A stretch of 5,332 bases of DNA from an uncultured Planctomycetaceae bacterium (GTDB taxonomy: Bacteria > Planctomycetota > Planctomycetia > Pirellulales > Pirellulaceae), in assembly GCA_903927685.1 (NCBI GenBank), contig CAIYOB010000325.1, positions 1 to 5,332 of the forward strand, written 5' to 3'. Under the pieces are notes generated by a model. The model was not told the DNA's origin and ran no database searches. It was given only the letters and a program-made list of their open reading frames with translations. This document shows, one piece after another, positions 1 to 5,332 of this stretch; positions within the stretch are counted from its first letter, which is position 1, and each line of letters starts with the position of its first letter. A program made the position numbers and the translations under genes.

Positions 1-3000
1 CAACTTCGCGGCCTCGACGTCCCACAGTTCGAGCACGCGCCCCCGCGACTGGTCCCGTTCCAGCTCGGACACCGCGGGCGGCGTTTCGGCTTTCGCGGAT
101 GTACCCGGGCCGACGACGACTAGGCGTTTGCCGTCCGCGCTGAGTTGAAGCCCAAGCTCAGACGCTTGCGACGCCCCCCCATGCATGAGGAACCAGGACG
201 ATTCGAGTGGCACGGGTTGCGGCTTGCCCGGCGACCAAACGTGCGCCCGAACGCGGATCACTCCGGTTGGGTCGCGCACCTCTTGGGGCGTGTCGAAATA
301 GGCAAAACTGCCATCTCGCGTGAAGGCCCACGGGAGTAGATCTTCGCCTGGTCTACCGATCGTGCGGTACTCGAAGAGTATCCGGGCCGTCGCCAACTCG
401 ACGAGGCGACAGACGGGCGGCTTCGCCGGGGTCCCTTCGCCGGGATCGTACACGAGAACGTGTTCGCCGCCCGGAGGAAAGGGCGCGAGCGGCTGCCCGG
501 GCACTTCGCCGACCGTCTGGCCATCGGTCATGCGCACGACGATGGTGGTGGGACCCCGCATTTGCCTCCCGGCGAGCCGGGCCAACTCTTCCTTCGACAT
601 GGTCTCGGTCCACAGGGGATCTGGTCCGACAACCGCGAGCAAATACCGGTTGTGCGGGGCGAAGCGGAAGTCTACGGGGACCAAGCCCTGGAAGGCTGCC
701 TGTTCCCGCGGGGCTCCGCGCGCGGCTTCGGCCGAAGCCAGGTCGAGGATCCGCACGCCGACACTGAGGGCCCGCCGCAACTGCCGGTGGAGCACGAGTT
801 GCTGGTCGTAACTATCCATCATGATCCGTCCCTCCGGCGAGGGCTCGTCGAGGCCACGCTGGGACAGTGGTTCGTCGGCGAGACCGCGGTTTTTCGACGG
901 CCGAGCGCTGGTCTCGGACCTGCCGAGCACGACGAGATACCGATAGTCCGCGCTGTACGCCAGAACTGGCGCGTCCACGTGCAGGACCTGCCGGCCGGTA
1001 GCCGCCTCCAAGACCTCCGTGGGTGCCTGACTGAGCGCGTCTTGCCCAGGGCCGATCTGATGGATGAAGTATTTCCCGGTGGCATCGAAATGGCCGTTGG
1101 GCGTGAGGGACACGCCCGCCGGAGGCAAGTCCTCGTCGGCCTGCCAGCGGTACGCGGGATACCATACGGAAATTTGGTCGTACCAGTTTGGCGGGAGGTA
1201 GGCCGGCCGGCTGGTCGACCACCTCAGCACCTGGTTCATCGGTGTTGCGGTCTGGGGTGGCTGACGGTCGGGACGAGCGGCGTTACCGAAGGACGTCGCC
1301 GGGTTGGGCTGCGGCCGCGTATCGAGCATCCCGACCGCACTTCCGGCAAAGTACAGCCCCTGGCCTTCCGCAGCCAAAGCCGTGGCGGCAACTTCTCCCT
1401 CGTGCCGAAACTGGCGCGGAGGCGGGATCTTGGGAACCGCGACATCCCAGACTCGGACCACTTCCTCCGAGGTCGGCAGTTGGTCGGGTGCCTGCTGGGG
1501 ATAGGCCCGCAGACAGACTGCCAGCCGGGCGCAGTGGGCGGCAAACTCGCAGCGGCCAGGCAGCCATACAACGGGCTGCTGCGTCTGGGATTCGAGTCCG
1601 AGCGGCTGGCTGAGTACGGTTTGGTTGTCGGGGACCGTCAGAACCTGGATGTTCTCCGAGGTGACCACGGCCAGCACACGACTATCGGGGCTGAAGGCGA
1701 GGGAGGCGATGCGCGAGCCGACAAACGGCCTGGTGATGTCCCCCAGTTGGCGACTGAAAGCTTGCGACGAAGCGGTATCCACTACGAACAACTCCAGCGG
1801 TTTTCCGAAGGACGACGAGCAGCCAGCCAGCCAGCGTCCGTCTGGGCTCACGGCCCAGGCACCATTGGCCCTGATCGGGTAGATGCCCGGGGCACTCTCG
1901 GGGGCGGCCACACTCCGCGCCGGAGGCGACTGGTCGAACCGCCAGCATTCCAAGTTGCACTGCGTGTCGTTCTCGGACAAGGACGATTTACGCTGGACTC
2001 GCAGACCGACGACTTGCCCTGGCGGTCCGAACCCGCGCAGGAAGAGGCCTGCGAGCAGATCCTTGGCCGGGGCAAACTGGGCCAGCTTGCGCCCGTCCGC
2101 CGCGTCATAGATTGCAGCGGGCCTGAACGACGCCGCGCGCAGACTCTCGTCGATGCGCGGGTACGGCTCCAATCGAGATGGCATGAGGTCAAAATCCGCC
2201 AGCAGGTATTTCCCCTCGGCGCTGAACGCCAAGTGACGCGTGGCCCCAACAAAGCCGGACTGCGGCATGGGGACTATGACTCCGGGGGCCCGGCGAGGCG
2301 CGGATACTGTTGCCGCGGCGAGCCGGACCGTCTTCACCAGCCTGTCGGAGGCCACGTCGCAAGTCTGTACGAACAGTTCCTCGGTCTCCTGCCAAGGCGG
2401 GCTGCGACGCCGGACATGCTCCCGGTGGGCCACCAACAACCGCGTATCGGCGGCGAACGCCAAGGCCACACCATCCCAAGTCTTGCTGACCTCCGGGTCG
2501 GTGCTCGGCGTCGGCGTCAGATCGAATCGGCCGCGCACCTGGCCGGTCGCCGTATCATAGACCTCGACCAGCAAGCGGGATTTCGCGCCCGGGCCGGCGG
2601 GGTTGGGATCTGCGGGGGCGTAGCGCGCCAGCAGTTCGCCGTCAGCGCTCAGCACAATGGCCGTGGGGAGCAGCGACGGGTGAATAGCTCCTCCAGCATT
2701 GGCGTCCGTAAGGGGCTCACGGGGAAGATGCAATGTCGCGACCGGCTGGACCGATGTCTCGGCCAGCCAGTGGAGTGCCTCCTGACGCAGGGCTGGCTGC
2801 AACTTCTCGGCGAACTGGCGGACGTGCTCTTGCGCCGCCGCGTCCAGGCTGCGGGCCTGCTCAGCCATGCGCGTCAGGAGCGGCCCGGTGTCGCCGATCA
2901 GCCCCAAGGCACGCTCCTGGCGGTTGGGCTCCGTGGCTGTGCGTAGGACCTTGGACTGACTGAACTTGGCCGTGGCGGTTTGCTCCAGCGCGTCCAGGCC

Positions 3001-4377
3001 GATTCGGACCTGTTCGAGGTAGGCGGTCTGGAGTTTGGCCCCGGCCTCCGCCGCCGCCTGCTGTCCTTCTTCGGCCGCCTGGCGCAGGCCCGCTTCATGG
3101 ACGGCCACGATCGAGCCCCCAATGGCGATGCCCACGATCGCCAAGCAAATGGCCGCACTCAACGACGCCACCACAGGATTTCGCTTGCACCAACGCCAGG
3201 CCCGTTCCACGCGGCCGACCGGCCGAGCCAGGATGGGCCGCCCAGCCAAGTAACGTTCCAATTCGTCGGCCAGCTCGCGCGCCGTGGCGTACCGCCGCGG
3301 CGGGCTTTTCACCAGGCACTTCAACGCAATCGTCTCAAGGTCCCAGGGGGTCTGGGCATTCAGCTGCCGCGGCGGCACCGGTTCCTGGTCCAACACCGCC
3401 AGGAGCGTGTCCATGGGATTGGACGACTGGAACGGCGGACGCCCGGTGAGCAGACAATACAGGATCGCCCCCAACGCGTACACGTCCGCCGCCGGACCGA
3501 TCTCGTCGCTCTTCCCCGCCGCTTGCTCCGGCGGCATGTAGCTGGGGGTGCCGAGGATTTGCCCCGTGCCCGTCAGGCCGGAATCCACTTTCATCTGTTT
3601 GGCCAAGCCGAAGTCGGTCACGCGCGGCTGGCCGTTGGCGTCCAACAGCACGTTGGCCGGCTTGAGATCCCGGTGAATGATGCCCTGTTGGTGGGCGTAC
3701 TCGACCGCCGCGGCAATCTTGACCACCATCTCGGCCGCTTCCCGCGGTGGCAGCGGACCGTCAGCCACTCTGTTCGCCAGACTCGAACCCTCGATGTAGC
3801 CCATCGAGAAATAATGCTGTCCCTCGTGCTCGCCGATCTCGAAGATGGGGACGATCCCCGGATGGTCAAGTTTGGCCGCCGCTTCGGCCTCGGTGTAGAA
3901 CCGTTTCACGTCGTCTTCGCCGGCCAATTGCCCAGCCAGGATCATTTTCAGGGCCACGATCCGGTTCAGGTTCACCTGCCGGGCCTTATAGACGACTCCC
4001 ATCCCGCCGCGAGCGATCTCCTCGACCAACTCGTAGTCGCCGAAGTAGCGAACCTTCGTGCCGGGCGGCGGCGGTGTCGGCCTTCCACTGGGTGGCAGCG
4101 TGGCTCCCTCCGTCTCCGCCGCCTGCGGCGGCAACGTGACGGCGCCGGGCGTACGCGGCGGCGCTGCGTTGGCTGCCGCGTCCAGCGGCGTGGAGACCGC
4201 GCGCATCCGATCGTGACCGGCGAAGAAGGCGACCAAGTCAGTGGCCAAGTCCGGGTGACGGTCCAATAACTCCTGCCGATCCGGCGAATTGCCTGTGGCG
4301 GTGGCCTCCAGATACGCGGCGATCACTTCATCCAGCCGCAAGTTCCGCGACGCCGATGGTTCTCTCCCGTCAGTCAC
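1..4377 (-). CDS. Membrane-anchored Hanks-type Ser/Thr protein kinase with C-terminal WD40-like beta-propeller region (3' end outside window)
   Basis: One frame stays open for 1459 codons and leaves the window without a stop. Start: the GTG at 4377-4375 follows GAGGGAG at an 8-base spacing, and an in-frame TGA (4401-4399) lies 21 bases further upstream. The first in-frame ATG (4206) would cut into the conserved N-terminal module. Residues 16-60 are a helical module (LDEVIAAYLEA..., RHPDL, FFAGHDRM) known from planctomycete kinases; 65-110 is a Pro-rich linker. The kinase domain is ~115-377: glycine loop 122-129 (ARGGMGVV), Lys144 in VALK, probable alpha-C Glu163, HRDLKPAN 235-242 with catalytic Asp237, DFG 255-257, activation-segment Thr269/271/277, PPE in place of APE at 282-284, and Asp298 in DVYALG. 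It is therefore a complete RD kinase expected to phosphorylate Ser/Thr using ATP. A membrane helix (~402-426, after RWCKRNP) is followed by a Gln/Ala/Glu-rich helical stalk to ~535. From ~565 to the edge come divergent propeller strands, with SPDG 844-847, FSPDS 895-899, VRVWDV 974-979 and LELWDV 1449-1454. The helix most simply places the kinase in the cytoplasm and the propeller outside it. The ligand is unknown, and PASTA repeats are absent from the visible part. Confidence 0.97.
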   Translation of the reverse strand, partial: MTDGREPSASRNLRLDEVIAAYLEATATGNSPDRQELLDRHPDLATDLVAFFAGHDRMRAVSTPLDAAANAAPPRTPGAVTLPPQAAETEGATLPPSGRPTPPPPGTKVRYFGDYELVEEIARGGMGVVYKARQVNLNRIVALKMILAGQLAGEDDVKRFYTEAEAAAKLDHPGIVPIFEIGEHEGQHYFSMGYIEGSSLANRVADGPLPPREAAEMVVKIAAAVEYAHQQGIIHRDLKPANVLLDANGQPRVTDFGLAKQMKVDSGLTGTGQILGTPSYMPPEQAAGKSDEIGPAADVYALGAILYCLLTGRPPFQSSNPMDTLLAVLDQEPVPPRQLNAQTPWDLETIALKCLVKSPPRRYATARELADELERYLAGRPILARPVGRVERAWRWCKRNPVVASLSAAICLAIVGIAIGGSIVAVHEAGLRQAAEEGQQAAAEAGAKLQTAYLEQVRIGLDALEQTATAKFSQSKVLRTATEPNRQERALGLIGDTGPLLTRMAEQARSLDAAAQEHVRQFAEKLQPALRQEALHWLAETSVQPVATLHLPREPLTDANAGGAIHPSLLPTAIVLSADGELLARYAPADPNPAGPGAKSRLLVEVYDTATGQVRGRFDLTPTPSTDPEVSKTWDGVALAFAADTRLLVAHREHVRRRSPPWQETEELFVQTCDVASDRLVKTVRLAAATVSAPRRAPGVIVPMPQSGFVGATRHLAFSAEGKYLLADFDLMPSRLEPYPRIDESLRAASFRPAAIYDAADGRKLAQFAPAKDLLAGLFLRGFGPPGQVVGLRVQRKSSLSENDTQCNLECWRFDQSPPARSVAAPESAPGIYPIRANGAWAVSPDGRWLAGCSSSFGKPLELFVVDTASSQAFSRQLGDITRPFVGSRIASLAFSPDSRVLAVVTSENIQVLTVPDNQTVLSQPLGLESQTQQPVVWLPGRCEFAAHCARLAVCLRAYPQQAPDQLPTSEEVVRVWDVAVPKIPPPRQFRHEGEVAATALAAEGQGLYFAGSAVGMLDTRPQPNPATSFGNAARPDRQPPQTATPMNQVLRWSTSRPAYLPPNWYDQISVWYPAYRWQADEDLPPAGVSLTPNGHFDATGKYFIHQIGPGQDALSQAPTEVLEAATGRQVLHVDAPVLAYSADYRYLVVLGRSETSARPSKNRGLADEPLSQRGLDEPSPEGRIMMDSYDQQLVLHRQLRRALSVGVRILDLASAEAARGAPREQAAFQGLVPVDFRFAPHNRYLLAVVGPDPLWTETMSKEELARLAGRQMRGPTTIVVRMTDGQTVGEVPGQPLAPFPPGGEHVLVYDPGEGTPAKPPVCRLVELATARILFEYRTIGRPGEDLLPWAFTRDGSFAYFDTPQEVRDPTGVIRVRAHVWSPGKPQPVPLESSWFLMHGGASQASELGLQLSADGKRLVVVGPGTSAKAETPPAVSELERDQSRGRVLELWDVEAAKL

Positions 4378-4591
4378 TTTTCGATCTCCCTCGTCCGATC
4401 ATCGCATCAAGACCCGGATCCCGATGAACGTCACGCAGCCCACAAATTTGAGAGATTCCTCAGGAGGCCAAAGAGCCGGTAACTGTGCGCGGAATGTCGC
4501 ACTGTTTTCAGAACGTCGCCAGGTCGCGTCCCGTGGAGGCGTCGGTTAGCAAATCTGATCGAGGGGCAGCTGACCCGGCCTTAGCCATTCT
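4378..4591. other. 214-base gap between the small membrane ORF and the kinase; no gene recognised
   Basis: Apart from the kinase ribosome binding site, I see nothing assignable here. No pair of sigma-70-like -35 and -10 boxes at normal spacing stands out on the minus strand, although a kinase promoter in this gap would be reasonable given its length. There is no strong terminator: the best stem, GTGCG/CGCAC at 4485-4489 and 4498-4502, has only 5 pairs, and its T-rich tail lies on the plus strand, opposite to the genes. A 26-codon ATG frame (4588 down to the TGA near 4508) has nothing to support it. In the kinase frame, 4545-4402 is an open stretch of 48 codons without a usable start, reported as a finding. 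No ECF sigma factor gene, a frequent upstream neighbour of planctomycete kinases, is present. Confidence 0.6.
4386..4392 (-). promoter_or_regulatory. Ribosome binding site of the kinase gene
   Basis: On the minus strand the bases read GAGGGAG, close to the GGAGG core complementary to the 16S rRNA 3' end. They end 8 bases before the GTG at 4377. This site decides the start: no other in-frame start candidate lies between the upstream TGA (4401-4399) and this GTG, and the N-terminal module conserved in the family would be lost from the first in-frame ATG. Confidence 0.75.
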
Positions 4592-4894
4592 CTAGTCTCC
4601 CAACGAAGTAAGGTAGCCCAACGTTCTGACGATCACGACCCCGTCGCTACTATCACACGGTCTGCATCCCACACCGTGCAGCCACAACGCCACCCGCGTC
4701 AAGTTGCGAGCTAAGCATTCGGCGTACAGTCGCCGCGCGCGGAACAACGTGCATGTGGCCACCAGCAACATCACCAGCGCGCCGCCCGCGAACAATGGAA
4801 CGTAGAGCATGAAAGCGATGCCTTGCCGCAGTCGCACCGGCCACGTGGCGGCAGGGCGGGTAATGTCCAGGGTAATTCGCGGTGCGTCAACCAT
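4592..4894 (-). CDS. Small predicted membrane protein of unknown function, 100 aa
   Basis: The ORF runs from ATG 4894-4892 to TAG 4594-4592 and begins 18 bases after the stop of the SUMF1-family gene, in the same frame, which suggests co-transcription and perhaps translational coupling. A polar N-terminus (1-24) leads into a hydrophobic segment at about 25-51 (GIAFMLYVPLFAGGALVMLL and onward), then a basic amphipathic stretch, FRARRLYAECLARNLTRVAL, at 51-70. One membrane helix with a positively charged following region is the clearest prediction. The arrangement up to ~75 (helix, RARR, YA..LARNLTRVALWLHGV) recalls the N-terminus of PlsC-type 1-acylglycerol-phosphate acyltransferases, but the catalytic NHxxxxD motif is absent and the protein ends far too early. 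It could therefore be a fragment of such a gene or an unrelated small protein. Codons after residue 75 include AGA, TGT, AGT and ACT and look less native than the first part. The ribosome binding site is weak: GGGAAAG lies only 3 bases from ATG, and GAGAG lies 13 bases away. I do not recognise the family, and the ORF could be non-functional. Confidence 0.5.
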   Translation of the reverse strand: MVDAPRITLDITRPAATWPVRLRQGIAFMLYVPLFAGGALVMLLVATCTLFRARRLYAECLARNLTRVALWLHGVGCRPCDSSDGVVIVRTLGYLTSLGD

Positions 4895-4912
4895 AGGCTT
4901 TCCCGAACTCTC

Positions 4913-5332
4913 CTACCTGTACCCTGCCTCCCTCGCATCGCGAGGCGGTGGACTCGGGCCCCCGCTGCCTGCCAAGGGAAGTGACCTCGCGACGCGGAAG
5001 CCGTGGTGCACGGCGCGGCAGCCAGGGTCGTCCCAGGCGCGATAGGACGCCCGTCCCCGGGACGCGTCGTAGTCCCAACCGCCGCCCCGGTACACGCGGG
5101 GCGAGCCTCCTGGCGCACCCGGCGGATCGTCCATCGGGGATGTGGCGTAGTAGGAATCGCCCCACCCGTCTTGACACCACTCCCAGACATTGCCGTGCAG
5201 ATCGTACAGGCCCCACGCGTTCGGCGACTTCTGACCGACAGGATGCGTCTTTGCTCCGGCGTCGGCGTTGTACCAGGCATGCTCCTTCAACACCCCCTCA
5301 TCGTCACCCGGATACCACGCGGTGATCGCTCC
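4913..5332 (-). CDS. SUMF1/formylglycine-generating-enzyme-family protein, C-terminal part (5' end outside window)
   Basis: The frame is open from the right edge to the TAG at 4915-4913, giving the last 139 residues. Family signatures in order are WYPGDDEG near the edge, HAWYNADAG, HPVGQKSPN, NAWGLYDLHGNVWEW (5221-5177), then RVYRGGGWDYDAS (RGGGW at 5089-5075) and HHGFRVARS close to the C-terminus. These are the conserved core of the FGE-sulfatase/SUMF1 fold (C-type-lectin-like), including the NVWEW region that in true FGEs lies by the calcium sites. In authentic formylglycine-generating enzymes two cysteines follow the RGGS motif and oxidise a sulfatase cysteine to formylglycine. Here those positions read Tyr and Gly (RGGGWDYDASRG), so sulfatase activation is unlikely. 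The protein more probably belongs to the many SUMF1-domain proteins with other or unknown roles. A Gly/Pro-rich tail of about 22 residues follows the fold. The missing 5' part may carry a signal peptide or another domain, including a kinase, as in some planctomycete fusions. The family assignment is firm; the biochemical role is not. Confidence 0.95.
   Translation of the reverse strand, partial: GAITAWYPGDDEGVLKEHAWYNADAGAKTHPVGQKSPNAWGLYDLHGNVWEWCQDGWGDSYYATSPMDDPPGAPGGSPRVYRGGGWDYDASRGRASYRAWDDPGCRAVHHGFRVARSLPLAGSGGPSPPPRDAREAGYR

Noticed and set aside
174..180. Run of seven C bases as a possible frameshift site in the kinase
   Set aside because: The kinase frame continues with propeller-like sequence on both sides, so there is no sign of a shift or error.
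460..2946. Long plus-strand open frame (828 codons)
   Set aside because: It is the exact antisense of the kinase codons in the same triplet register. Plus-strand stops there would require the codons TTA, CTA or TCA in the kinase, which are rare in this G+C-rich gene; it ends where the kinase uses CTA (2946-2944). The translation is Arg/Gly-rich with no recognisable domain, whereas the minus strand encodes clear motifs.
4204..4206. First in-frame ATG as the kinase start
   Set aside because: It would delete the N-terminal LDEVIAAYLEA/RHPDL module typical of the family, while the GTG at 4377 has a properly spaced GAGGGAG.
2980..4269. Plus-strand open frame of 429 codons opposite the kinase domain
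   Set aside because: It has the same antisense register effect and ends opposite a TTA codon of the kinase (4269-4267). The minus strand over this interval holds all the kinase catalytic motifs.
4483..4510. Possible plus-strand intrinsic terminator (GTGCG/CGCAC stem followed by TGTTTTC)
   Set aside because: The stem has only five pairs with an eight-base loop, the T tract is interrupted, and no plus-strand gene precedes it.
4508..4588. 26-codon ATG frame on the minus strand just after the small membrane ORF
   Set aside because: It has no ribosome binding site or recognisable feature, and its length is well within chance.
4771..5280. Minus-strand 169-codon frame overlapping the SUMF1 gene and the small ORF
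   Set aside because: It lies in a different frame from the SUMF1 motifs, has a low-complexity Arg/Thr/Pro-rich composition, and overlaps a well-supported coding region almost completely.

Overview
The window is G+C-rich bacterial DNA. All three supportable coding regions lie on the minus strand, in the order SUMF1/FGE-family protein, small membrane ORF, giant Ser/Thr kinase. The combination points to Planctomycetota: the kinase carries that phylum's characteristic N-terminal helical module, then a Hanks-type kinase domain, one membrane helix and a very large WD40-like beta-propeller region, and it lies beside a SUMF1-domain gene. The genus cannot be determined from what is visible.

Layout from right to left, the direction of transcription. 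(1) 5332-4913 is the C-terminal 139 residues of a formylglycine-generating-enzyme-like (SUMF1) protein whose start lies beyond the right edge. It has the NAWGLYDLHGNVWEW and RGGGW...GFRVAR signatures but lacks both cysteines used by true formylglycine-generating enzymes. (2) 4894-4592 is a 100-codon ORF with one strong hydrophobic segment, 18 bases downstream and in the same frame. Its function is unknown, and its first ~75 residues look vaguely like the membrane-anchoring N-terminus of PlsC-type acyltransferases. (3) 4591-4378 is a 214-base gap with no convincing gene, promoter or terminator. It contains an unexplained 48-codon start-less open stretch. (4) 4377-1 is a single uninterrupted reading frame of 1459 codons that runs off the left edge. 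It starts at a GTG with a good ribosome binding site.

Functional picture. The kinase looks like a membrane-anchored signalling protein: a complete cytoplasmic catalytic domain (VALK, HRDLKPAN, DFG and PPE motifs all present), a single membrane helix, an alpha-helical stalk and a C-terminal propeller region of more than 900 residues that probably binds a ligand or partner. SUMF1-like proteins and such kinases occur together often in Planctomycetota, as neighbours or fusions. That makes a shared signalling role plausible, but it is inferred from context only.

The long open frames on the plus strand are antisense shadows of the kinase gene. I see no RNA gene, insertion sequence, CRISPR array or attachment site. 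I found no clearly new system; the points most worth checking are the cysteine-less SUMF1 protein, the in-frame amber codon separating it from the membrane ORF, and the open stretch in the gap before the kinase.
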